24,564 nt of DNA, taken from contig BRYA01000533.1 of assembly GCA_030267965.1 (NCBI GenBank), forward strand, positions 32,987-57,550, written 5' to 3'. Below are positions 8,357-16,969 of the stretch, piece by piece. Made by a program: the position numbers and the translations under genes. Position 1 is the stretch's first letter. The number at the start of each line of letters is the position of its first letter. The notes beneath the pieces were generated by a model. It had not been told where the DNA came from. It was given only the letters and a program-made list of their open reading frames with translations, and did no database searches. Origin of the DNA: Triparma columacea. Taxonomy: Eukaryota; Sar; Bolidophyceae; Parmales; Triparmaceae.

Positions 8357-8757
8357 TGTGTGTGGGGTGTGTACAGTGTGTAAGGGTTGTGGAAGGGATG
8401 TTTAAGGGTGTAGAGAGACTGTAGAGAGACCGTAGAGAGACTGTTAAGGGTATTGAAGGGATTTGGGAAGGATACGGAGGTGATTAAAAGAGTCGTAGGT
8501 TGTGTTGGAGAGGTGTTTGGGCCTTGTGGCGAAAGGGGTGAAAAATGCTGTGTGAAAGAAAGGAGCGGGGAAAAAGAGTGGCGCAGTGGGAGCGTTTGGG
8601 CGCAAAATCTATCAGAGAAGAGTTCTGGTTATTATGGATGGGGGAGCCAGAAAGAACCCAGGAGGTCCACTGACAAAGAGAAGGGATCCTACACACTGTA
8701 AGTGTCGGTCTCAGATAAAACAATTGAACGATTGATTCAACAACAAAGAACGAAGAA
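8357..8757. other. Intergenic between FAD gene and first LRR gene
   Basis: Contains the upstream region of the FAD gene, including a three-copy 11-bp repeat (GTAGAGAGACT) at about 8410-8442. On the right it holds the 3' flank of the LRR gene, which matches the flank of the second LRR gene (CAATTGAACGATTGATT at 8721-8737). The plus-strand frame 8453-8701 looks like chance. Confidence 0.5.
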
Positions 8758-10416
8758 TTACAGAAACTCCAGAATTACTCTCCACAAAACGTTCGGGATC
8801 TCCTCATGTGCCGGAGTTACCCTTAGCGTGGGGGCTTCAACTCCGTCCATTTGCTTCAGACTATCCGGTCCACTGGGGTGATTCTCCGCGTGATCCCAGG
8901 TTCTCTTGATGCACAGTAGAACGGTGACGCGTTCACGTACGCGGTACCACCTGTAACGGAGAAGGTCCCCGACAGTCAGCATATTTTGATCGGCAGCGGC
9001 AGAGATTAGGGCGGTGCAGTTCGAGAAGCAGTCTTGACCGATGGAGACGGCAGGAGATAAACTGAGTCTCGTCAGGGAGGAGCACCCGTTGAAGGCGTCG
9101 TTGCCAATCGTAGTCACTGAGTCCGGAATTGTGATGGCTGCGAGGGCGGAGCAACTTGAGAAGGCTCTATTGCCAATAGTCGTCACTCCATCTGGGATTG
9201 TGATGGCCGTGATGGAGGAGCATCCGTAGAAGGCCCAGTTGCCAATCGTTATAACTCCGTCCGGGATGGTGATGGCCGTGAGAGAGGAGCATCCCCTGAA
9301 GGCGTTTTCGCCAATCATCGTCACTGAGTCCGGGATGGTGATGGCAGTGAGGGAGGAGCATTTGTAGAAGGCGCGTTCGCCAATCGTTGTCACTCCGTCA
9401 GGGATGGTGGTGGTCGTAAGAGAGAAGCATCCGTAGAAGGCGCCCTTGCCAATCTTCGTCACTCCGTCCTGGATTGTGATGGCCGTGAGGGAGGAGCATT
9501 CGTAGAAGGCGCGTTCGCCAATCGTTGTCACTGAGTCCGGGATTGTGATGGCCGTGAGAGAGGAGCATCCCCTGAAGGCGTTTTCGCCAATCATCGTCAC
9601 TGAGTCCGGGATGGTGATGGCCGTGAGGGAGGAGCATTTGTAGAAGGCGCGTTCGCCAATCGTTGTCACTCCGTCCGGGATTGTGATGGAAGTGAGGGAG
9701 GGGCACTCGTAGAAGGCGCGTTCGCCAATCATTGTCACTCCATCTGGGATTGTGATGGCCGCGAGGGAGGAGCATTCGTAGAAGGCGCGTTCGCCAATCA
9801 TTGTCACTCCGTCTGGGATGGTGATGGCCGTGAGAGAGGAGCATCCCCTGAAGGCGTTTTCGCCAATCATCGTCACTGAGTCCGGGATGGTGATGGCCGT
9901 GAGGGAGGAGCATTTGTAGAAGGCGCGTTCGCCAATCGTTGTCACTCCATCTGGGATGATGATAGCCTTGAGGGAGGAGCATACAGAGAAGGCGCGTTCG
10001 CGAATCGTTGTCACTGAGTCCGGAATGGTGATGGCCGTGAGGGAGGAGCATTCGTAGAAGGCGCCCTCGCCAATCGTTGCCACTCCGTCTGGGATTGTGA
10101 TGGCCGTGAGGGAGGAGCATTTGTAGAAGGCGCCATCGCCAATTGTTGTCACTGAGTCCGGGATGGTGATGGCCGTGAGGGAGGAACATCCTGCGAAGGC
10201 GCCCTCGCCAATTGTCGTCACTCCTTGTGCAAAAGTCACTTCTATGAGTTCACTGTTGCCTCTGAAGCTCTCTGTCTCGTCTGTTCCATAGTATACTGCT
10301 GTTTGGGGCAATTTGGGAAGGGGAGAGCTCTCCCGGGGTGGATAGCACACTGCTGCTCGGGGCATTTTGCGAAGGGGAGAGTCCCAGGGTGGATGGCACA
10401 CTGCTGCTTGGGGCAT
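8758..10416 (-). CDS. BspA-type leucine-rich repeat protein (17 LRRs)
   Basis: 552 residues. Residues 1-40 carry a tandem motif (PQAAVCHPP, PRAAVCYPP, PQTAVYYG) that looks like duplicated copies of the AVYDGTDE segment seen in the paralogue. Residues 65-456 hold 17 BspA-type LRRs (LRR_5) of 23 residues, consensus VTTIGERAFYKCSSLTAITI. Residues 457-552 are a conserved C-terminal domain shared with the gene at 11343-14756, ending LWRVILEFL. LRR_5 solenoids usually act in binding or recognition. No signal peptide or membrane segment is visible, so an intracellular role is more likely. The start at 10416 is the first ATG after an in-frame TGA at 10456-10458; upstream of that stop the frame stays open to an ATG at 10527. 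Confidence 0.88.
   Translation of the reverse strand: MPQAAVCHPPWDSPLRKMPRAAVCYPPRESSPLPKLPQTAVYYGTDETESFRGNSELIEVTFAQGVTTIGEGAFAGCSSLTAITIPDSVTTIGDGAFYKCSSLTAITIPDGVATIGEGAFYECSSLTAITIPDSVTTIRERAFSVCSSLKAIIIPDGVTTIGERAFYKCSSLTAITIPDSVTMIGENAFRGCSSLTAITIPDGVTMIGERAFYECSSLAAITIPDGVTMIGERAFYECPSLTSITIPDGVTTIGERAFYKCSSLTAITIPDSVTMIGENAFRGCSSLTAITIPDSVTTIGERAFYECSSLTAITIQDGVTKIGKGAFYGCFSLTTTTIPDGVTTIGERAFYKCSSLTAITIPDSVTMIGENAFRGCSSLTAITIPDGVITIGNWAFYGCSSITAITIPDGVTTIGNRAFSSCSALAAITIPDSVTTIGNDAFNGCSSLTRLSLSPAVSIGQDCFSNCTALISAAADQNMLTVGDLLRYRWYRVRERVTVLLCIKRTWDHAENHPSGPDSLKQMDGVEAPTLRVTPAHEEIPNVLWRVILEFL
9049..10224. repeat. 69-bp LRR tandem array with 276-bp higher-order period
   Basis: Seventeen 69-bp LRR-coding units. 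The block starting GCATCCCCTGAAGGCGTTTT recurs at 9289, 9565 and 9841, exactly 276 bp (four units) apart each time, showing a four-LRR higher-order repeat. Confidence 0.92.
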
Positions 10417-10440
10417 TTCGGGGAAGGGGAGAGTCCCGGG
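10285..10440. repeat. Tandem repeat in LRR gene 5' region
   Basis: Three to four copies of a roughly 50-bp unit containing GGGGAGAG, C-rich or G-rich spacers and GCACACTGCTGCTYGGGGCAT. They encode the Cys/Pro motif repeats at the protein N-terminus and extend past the annotated ATG. Confidence 0.75.
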
Positions 10441-11342
10441 GTTGAGAGGATCTTTTCACCCGTCTTTTCGGTAACAGTTGAAAGCCCAAACTTTTATTTC
10501 AAACTGATTCTCTACGAGTTCCTGCATTATTGACGGGCTCGGGAGGGTTAGTGTGTTGATTGACAAAGAACAAGGGAGAGGTGGTGCGACCAATCAAGAA
10601 TACATCATTGCGGCGTCAATGGCTATTATCTGCCCCATCGTAGCCCTGAAATGGCACTAAATACATCGGAAATTGGATCGAAAGTAGTATTTTCTCGTCT
10701 ATAAGGAAGTAATAAGACGGGGGGAAAACCCACGAATACTCGACCTCGATTGAAGGGGGAATAACTTGGTTCCTTGACGTGAATAGGAACCTAAAATCAA
10801 CGATAGGACAAACTAAAACTGGTTAAAGCCTTAACAAGTGTTATCATTGTCATTATTGTCCGCTTTACCTTTCTTTTGATCAGATATCTTGATGCGTTTT
10901 TTTAGCATGTGAATTCTGGTAAGGGCATAATCGGTTTGGGATAAAAGGACAGCCTTGTCAAACATACGACTTGAAATAAAAAAGAGGGGGGTAATATACG
11001 TAGTATATGCAATGCATTCGACTCGAACTTTACCGCAAGAAAAGGTTATTCTGATAATTTTTGTCGAGGTGAGATGGGTAAAAAAGCGGGTTAATGTCAA
11101 CGCGTCGTGGTAATATTTTAATTATCGGTAGAAATATAGCGGTGCTTTCGCGAGTTATTTTCGCAATTCACTTCCGAGGTCGTGAAAGTATCCAAAATTG
11201 TCATACAAAAAGTGCACTCCAGAGCTCAAAATCAATGCCCTCCCCTGTAACTCAGATCAGATTAAACAATTGAACGATTGATTTAACAACTAAGAGTTAA
11301 AAAGTATAATCATCTATCATTATGACCCGAAACAACTAAGAG
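10417..11342. other. Intergenic between the two LRR genes
   Basis: Mostly AT-rich. It contains an open upstream frame of the first LRR gene (10527 down to the TGA at 10456) and an unconvincing 89-codon minus-strand frame (10831-11100). At the right end is the 3' flank of the second LRR gene, with a 15-bp direct repeat at 11285-11299 and 11331-11345. No RNA gene is seen. Confidence 0.5.
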
Positions 11343-11345
11343 TTA
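11285..11345. repeat. 15-bp direct repeats flanking a short insert
   Basis: AACAACTAAGAGTTA occurs at 11285-11299 and again at 11331-11345, 46 bp apart. The second copy runs into the stop codon of the LRR gene. The homologous 3' flank of the other LRR gene (8715-8770) lacks the intervening segment. Confidence 0.8.
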
Positions 11346-14300
11346 CAGAAACTCCAGAATGACTCTCCACAATTCTTTCGGGATTTTCTCACGTGCCTCA
11401 GTTACCCTTAGCGGTGGGGCTTCAACTCCGTCGTCAAGGCGCTTCCTCTTCAGACTATCCGATCCACTGGGTTGATTCTCCGCGTGATCCCAGGTTCCCT
11501 TGAGGCACAGCAGAGCGTTGACGCGTTCGATCACAGCGATTTTGCGGTGCCACCTGTAATGGAGGAGGTCCGAGACAGTCGGCATATTCTTATCAGCAGC
11601 GGCAGCGATTAGGGCAGTGCAGTTCGAGAAGCAGTCTGGACCGATGGAGACGGCAGGAGATAGAATGAGCTTCGTCAGAACTACGCAATCCCAGAAGGCG
11701 GCACTTCCAATCGATGTCACTCCATCTGGGATGGTGATGGCCGTGAGAGAGGAACATTCCCTGAAGGCGGCACGGCCAATCGACGTCAATCCATCCGGGA
11801 TGGTGATGGCCGTGAGAGAGGAGCACCCCCTGAAGGCGCGAAAGCCAATTGTCGTCACTCCAATAGGGATAGTGATGGCCGTGAGGGAGGAGCATCCCCT
11901 GAAGGCGCCCTCGCCAATTGTCGTCACTCCGTCCGGGATGGTGATGGCCGTGAGGGAGGAGCATCTGTCGAAGGCGCCATCGCCAATCATCGTCACTCCG
12001 TCTGGGATGGTGATGGCCGTGAGGGAGGAGCATCCATTGAAGGCGTCTTTGCCAATTGTAGTCACTCCGTCAGGGATGGTAATGGCCCTGAGGGAGGAGC
12101 ATCTGTCGAAGGCGCCCTTGCCAATCTTCGTCACTCCGTCTGGGAGTGTGATGGCCGTGAGGGAGGAGCATCCCCAGAAGACGCTTTCGCAAATTGTCGT
12201 CACTCCAATTGGGATGGTGATGGCTGTGAGGGAGGAGCATCTGCAGAAGGCGCCATTGCCAATCATCGTCACTCCGTCCGGGATGGTGATGGCCGTGAGG
12301 GAGGAGCATCCGTTGAAGGCGCATTGACCAATCGAAGTCACTCCAATTGGGATGGTGATGGCTGTGAGGGGGAAGCATCCGTAGAAGGCATATTCACCAA
12401 TCATAGTCACTCCGTCCGGAATGGTGATGGCCGTGAGGCAGGAGCATTCGTAGAAGGCGCCATCGCCAATCGTTGTCACTCCGTCCGGGATGGTGATGGC
12501 CGTGAGGGAGGAGCATCCATTGAAGGCATCTTTGCCAATCGTCGTCACGCTGTCCGGGATGGTGATGGCCTTGATGGAGGTGCATCCTTCGAAGGCGCTT
12601 TCGCCAATGTACGTTACTGAGTCCGGGATGGTGATGGCCGTGAGAGAGGAGCATCCCCTGAAGGCGTTTTTGCAAATCGTTGTCACTCCGTCCGGGATGG
12701 TGATGGCTGTGAGGGAGGAGCATCTGGAGAAGACGCGTATAAAGGCGGCGATGGCCGTGAGGGAGGAGCATTCATAGAAAGCGAGTTCGTCAATTGTCGT
12801 CTCTCCAATTGGGATACTGATGGCTGTGAGGGAGGAGCATCCGTTGAAGGCGCCCTCGCCAATTATCGTCACTCCATCCGGGATGGTGATGGACGTGAGG
12901 GAGGGGCATCCATAGAAGGCGCCCTGGCCAATCGTTGTCACTGAGTCCGGGATAGTGATAGCCGTGAGGGAGGAGCATCCAGAGAATGCGCCCTCGCCAA
13001 TTGTAGTCACTCCGTCTGGGATGGTGATGGCCCTGAGGGAGGAACATTCAGAGAAGGCGATACGGCCAATTGTCATCACTCCAATTGGGATTGTGACGGC
13101 CGTGAGGGAGGAGCATCCGTGGAAGGCGCTTTGGCAAATTGTCGTCACTCCATCTGGGATGATGATGGATTTGAGGGAGGAGCATCCGTAAAGGGCGCCT
13201 TCTATCGTCACTCCATCCGGGATGGCGATGGCCATGAAGGAGGGGCATCCGTAGAAGGCGCCCTGGCCAATCGTTGTCACTGAGTCCGGGATGGCGATGT
13301 CCGTGAGGGAGGAGCATCCCTGGAAGGCGCCCTCGCCAATCGTTGTCACTGAGTCCGGGATGGTGATGGCCGTGAGGGAGGAGCAGTCTTGGAAGGCGCC
13401 CTCGCCAATTATCGTCACTCCAATTGGGATGGTGATGGCCGTGAGGGAGGAGCATCCGTGGAAGGCGTACCCGTCAATTGTCGTCACTCCGTCTGGGATG
13501 GTGATGGCCGTGAGAGAGGAGCATCCCCTGAAGGCGTATTCGCCAATCTTTGTCACTGAGTCCGGGATTGTGATGGCCGTGAGGGAGGAGCATTCATAGA
13601 AGGCGAGTTCGTCAATTGTCGTCACTCCAATTGGGATGGTGATGGCCGTGAGAGAGGAGCATCCGTGGAAGGCGCCCTCGCCAATCTTCGTCACTCCGTC
13701 TGGGATTGTGATGGCCCTGAGGGAGGAGCAGTCTTGGAAGGCGCCCTTGCCAATTATCGTCACTCCAATTGGGATAGTGATGGCCGTGAGGGAGGAGCAT
13801 CCGTGGAAGGCGTACCCGTCAATTGTCGTCACTCCGTCCGGGATGGTGATGGCTATGAGGGAGGAGCATCTGGAGAAGGCGCCCTCGCCAATCGATGTCA
13901 CTCCGTCCGGGATGGTGATGGCTGTGAGGGAGGAGCATCTGGAGAAGGCGCCCTCGCCAATCGATGTCACTCCGTACGGGATGGTGATGGCCGTGAGGGA
14001 GGAGCATCTTTCGAAGGCTTTATCTCCAATCGACGTCACTCCTTGTGCAAAAGTCACTTCTGTGAGCTCACGATCGTCTTTGAAGCTCCCTGTCTCGTCT
14101 GTGCCATCGTATACTGCTGTTTTGGTGATCCTAGGCGCGCTACCCGATCCTCCGACACTGCTCGCTGTTGATGTACTCAAGTTGCCTCCTCGAAACTCAG
14201 GAAGCATACCAATATAATAATCAAGATCCGAGTCCGATCCATCTTCTTCATCATCGTCCAGGTAATGTAATCTATGTTTCTTGAGGCTGTCTCTCTCCTT

Positions 14301-14756
14301 CGCCTTGAATTCACACCCTTCATGTAGATAATAATCAAGATCCTCCGAATCATCCGACCATCCATCCAGGTGATGCTTAGACATGTGTCTCATGAGGCTG
14401 GATCTCTCCTTCGCCTTGAATTCACAACCCTCTTCCAAACGTGAATGCACCAGGTTACGCTCGATCTTCCAAGGGTTAGGGTGCTGCCCCCTGCCCGTTG
14501 TCGATGTACTCAAGTTGCCTCCTTGAAACTTAGGAAGGAACTCGGTCCTCTGACGAGACCGAGAATCATCATCATCATCATCACCTTCTTCCACCTTGCA
14601 TCCTTCTGCTTTGGTGATACTAGGCGCGCGTGTGGTCGACATAAACTCTTGTCTTATTCGTATAGGGTTAGTAATGGACAGCAAATGTTTTTGGCTGCAC
14701 ATTCTGATGGTTCGAAAGAAGTTGTGTTCGGGCCCAGATGAGATAGAATGAAGCAC
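11343..14756 (-). CDS. Large BspA-type LRR protein with degenerate C2H2-like modules
   Basis: 1137 residues; Met39 (base 14642), which starts MSTTRAPSIT, is an alternative and perhaps better start. Residues 51-207 form a modular N-terminus. It has acidic runs, two copies of GGNLSTST (79-86 and 190-197), and two EGCEFKAKER segments whose Cys (111, 148) is followed 12 residues later by His (124, 161), the C-x12-H spacing of a C2H2 finger. The first Cys is absent in both. Residues 239-1035 hold about 35 BspA-type LRRs (GVTTIGEGAFxGCSSLTAIT), two of them shortened. Residues 1036-1137 match the C-terminal domain of the gene at 8758-10416, ending IPKELWRVILEFL. It is probably an intracellular binding scaffold; the ligand is unknown. 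The two genes are recent paralogues in tandem orientation. Confidence 0.88.
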   Translation of the reverse strand: MLHSISSGPEHNFFRTIRMCSQKHLLSITNPIRIRQEFMSTTRAPSITKAEGCKVEEGDDDDDDSRSRQRTEFLPKFQGGNLSTSTTGRGQHPNPWKIERNLVHSRLEEGCEFKAKERSSLMRHMSKHHLDGWSDDSEDLDYYLHEGCEFKAKERDSLKKHRLHYLDDDEEDGSDSDLDYYIGMLPEFRGGNLSTSTASSVGGSGSAPRITKTAVYDGTDETGSFKDDRELTEVTFAQGVTSIGDKAFERCSSLTAITIPYGVTSIGEGAFSRCSSLTAITIPDGVTSIGEGAFSRCSSLIAITIPDGVTTIDGYAFHGCSSLTAITIPIGVTIIGKGAFQDCSSLRAITIPDGVTKIGEGAFHGCSSLTAITIPIGVTTIDELAFYECSSLTAITIPDSVTKIGEYAFRGCSSLTAITIPDGVTTIDGYAFHGCSSLTAITIPIGVTIIGEGAFQDCSSLTAITIPDSVTTIGEGAFQGCSSLTDIAIPDSVTTIGQGAFYGCPSFMAIAIPDGVTIEGALYGCSSLKSIIIPDGVTTICQSAFHGCSSLTAVTIPIGVMTIGRIAFSECSSLRAITIPDGVTTIGEGAFSGCSSLTAITIPDSVTTIGQGAFYGCPSLTSITIPDGVTIIGEGAFNGCSSLTAISIPIGETTIDELAFYECSSLTAIAAFIRVFSRCSSLTAITIPDGVTTICKNAFRGCSSLTAITIPDSVTYIGESAFEGCTSIKAITIPDSVTTIGKDAFNGCSSLTAITIPDGVTTIGDGAFYECSCLTAITIPDGVTMIGEYAFYGCFPLTAITIPIGVTSIGQCAFNGCSSLTAITIPDGVTMIGNGAFCRCSSLTAITIPIGVTTICESVFWGCSSLTAITLPDGVTKIGKGAFDRCSSLRAITIPDGVTTIGKDAFNGCSSLTAITIPDGVTMIGDGAFDRCSSLTAITIPDGVTTIGEGAFRGCSSLTAITIPIGVTTIGFRAFRGCSSLTAITIPDGLTSIGRAAFRECSSLTAITIPDGVTSIGSAAFWDCVVLTKLILSPAVSIGPDCFSNCTALIAAAADKNMPTVSDLLHYRWHRKIAVIERVNALLCLKGTWDHAENQPSGSDSLKRKRLDDGVEAPPLRVTEAREKIPKELWRVILEFL
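11652..14042. repeat. 69-bp LRR tandem array (about 35 units)
   Basis: Repeated GAGGGAGGAGCATCC / TGGTGATGGCCGTGA blocks with a 69-bp period. Two units carry in-frame deletions: near 13195-13207 (GVTIEGALYG) and near 12730-12750 (IAAFIRVF). Confidence 0.92.
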
Positions 14757-15074
14757 TTTTCCGGCAAAAAAATATGGGTATTAGACTATGATTATCGCGC
14801 TAATTCTTTGCGCTCCCGTGATCTACTACCATTGTTGATGGCCGATCTTCTAGAAAATCTACAGCTACCCCTCGATCTCAAGTCAATTGACCCCCCTGTC
14901 TCTCGTCGATTGTGAATAGGGCTCTTTTTGTGGTGCAATCCCCCATTTTTAACTCCGTAATTCAACGGATACTAAGAGTTAACATACCAATAAAACACGT
15001 CATGTACGTCCTCAATACTCCAACCAACACAAAACATGATTCCACACAGCGGCGGGAAGAGGCCTTCCGACGAT

Positions 15075-15130
15075 GCTCATTAATCCCCCTTCTGCGTATC
15101 GCTACTTGTCTGCAAGGTAAGCAGGCGGGG
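15075..15130. repeat. Diverged dispersed repeat, copy 1
   Basis: GCTCATT-CCCTTCT-GTATCG-ACTTG-AAGGTAAG-CGGGG aligns without gaps to 15910-15965 and is followed in both by a G-rich stretch. Its nature is unknown. Confidence 0.6.
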
Positions 15131-15909
15131 AGGAAGGGTGGGATTCAGAATTTCCTGTATGATTTCATGGAACAATATACGGAGGAGATACGCAATCACC
15201 CAAAAACCAATCATCGACCCGAAGCCCCCGCTCCCAACCCAATTTTCACAACCTCCTTCGACGTGACGGAAAAAATGAGGTAGAAGACGTTGGGCTCGTG
15301 GAAGAGAACGAGCACGTAGTGATAAACGCCCATAATCAATCATCCACCCGGATGGCACAAGAGCAGATAAAGTGGGATCTTGCGTTGGAGGGTGATTCAC
15401 GAATTCATCCAAAAGAGGCCGGGATCGTGCGTCCGGTCTAACTTTATTAATCGTCATCATCATGTATAAAAATAGCCTTCTAATGCTTATATTCCCACCT
15501 CGTGGAGTTTTTGTCTTCGTTGCCAAATGATGATATGCAATGCTCCAGCAACCCAGTGTACTTGGCTTTGAGCCCAGCTGCTTTCCCAAAGAAGGCCATT
15601 TCTTGATTTATGACTCTCCTCTCTATTCCTTCACAACTTCCCCTCCTATACGCCTACTTATGAGTATAAGCGACACTCTCAGCTAATTTTATTCGCGATC
15701 GGACCTCCATTGCTCTCATAATGTCCTCCCCCATCTTTGCTGTTCCGACAACTTTTGTTTGAAAATGTAGAATGTGGGAGTACTAGAGATCCCCACTCTA
15801 TTGGATGTCGGAGTTATCAATGTAACCCTAACCCTCATCTGCGTCCTCACGCATGTACCTATTGTTTTGTAAGATTTGCATGGTCTCTCTCCCGCTGCTT
15901 TCCTTAAAA

Positions 15910-15965
15910 GCTCATTTGTTCCCCTTCTAAGTATCGAGACTTGACAAAAAGGTAAGGATACGGGG
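15910..15965. repeat. Diverged dispersed repeat, copy 2
   Basis: Gap-free partner of 15075-15130, including the AAGGTAAG that resembles a splice donor. Confidence 0.6.
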
Positions 15966-16969
15966 GAGAAGGGGGATAGAGAGGGGGTGGTTGAGCTCGG
16001 GGTTGAAGAATCGACGTATATAAGCTAATCCCATCCCACCTCTCCCCGCACTCCCTCCCTCCCAGCCAAAAACCTGGGTCAGCAGTTTATAAATTAGACC
16101 CGAATAAGGGGGTTAGTATGGACACGAGCGATTCACACAAGATTGCACATAGATGGGTCTCTTATATTTCTAAGGTAGGCCAAAAATCCACCATCAACCC
16201 CTCCACGAGGGGGGGGAGGTAGTTGAGAATCCTGATTATTCTACTCTAGCGCTCTCACAACCATTTAAAACCGCATATAGTGGTAAAACCGGTGGGGAGA
16301 AGGGGTGTTCGACCGACTATAATACCCCATTGGACGTTTACTCACCATTCCTTGGTCAGGCTCATGGTGTGATTTCCTGACAATTTTAGGGTGAGCAAAA
16401 CGGTTCGTAAGTAGAATTCTTGCGTACATCAGTCCTATGAACAACATTGCAATGGTAGGGAGCGTAAAAATCGCCGTAAAAAAAGCCGTTTTGGTGATAA
16501 ATTAAATTATTGAGATCAGGTTTTATATGAAGGTGTACGTAATTTTATATATTTTTTCGATAATTCCGTATCATACGTATAACAATACCGCTGCGCGAAA
16601 TTTAAAGCTTAAACGCCAATATCAACCTCCCCCATAACCTGAAACACAATCTATCTCATCTGGGCCTTCGGATTGCGTGAAAGCTGGAAATTGTGAATCT
16701 GATAAAATTGCATTGAAATTGGCTTAAATCTCATTAATATATACGTATATGTGTGTGTACATGGGCTTGCACACAATTACACACACAATTACATACACAG
16801 TACTACATTTAACGCGTAGAAACAAATTTTAAAACCCATCGTCACTTCAGAGTCACTTCCACTATCTCTTTCCTCCACTTCCACTATCTCTTTCCTTCCC
16901 CTACTCCACCATCTCACTCCACTCCACTCCACACTCCTCCATCTCCTCTCTTCTCCTCTCCTCTCCACA

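Larger units (their letters stand above)
14757..16969. other. 2.2-kb region without a convincing gene
   Basis: AT-rich sequence. The open frames 14912-15283 (+) and 15080-15589 (-) overlap each other, show no recognisable motif and are not called. There is a diverged 56-bp repeat pair (15075-15130 and 15910-15965), a TATA-like TATATAAG near 16016-16023, a CA/TA-rich microsatellite (about 16735-16800), and a 22-bp direct repeat (CACTTCCACTATCTCTTTCC at 16854 and 16876) in the pyrimidine-rich leader of the next gene. A short or rapidly evolving gene could be missed. Confidence 0.45.

Noticed and set aside
10831..11100. 89-codon minus-strand frame between the LRR genes
   Set aside because: AT-rich, no motif, ends in low-complexity Asp/Asn. 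Probably chance.
8758..14042. CRISPR-like regular repeats
   Set aside because: Units are contiguous 69-bp protein-coding LRRs with no unique spacers, in a eukaryotic context.
11617..14217. Long open frames on the plus strand and in other minus frames across the LRR arrays (e.g. 11617-12327, 13636-14217, 9398-10189)
   Set aside because: The 69-bp repeat is a multiple of three, so any frame that is open in one unit is open in all. These are shadows of the LRR genes.
15080..15589. 169-codon minus-strand frame, and the overlapping 14912-15283 plus-strand frame
   Set aside because: No recognisable motif, they overlap each other on opposite strands, and composition is not clearly coding. Left as unannotated.
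15823..15835. Telomere-like TAACCCTAACCCT
   Set aside because: Only two units. Too short to be an interstitial telomere.
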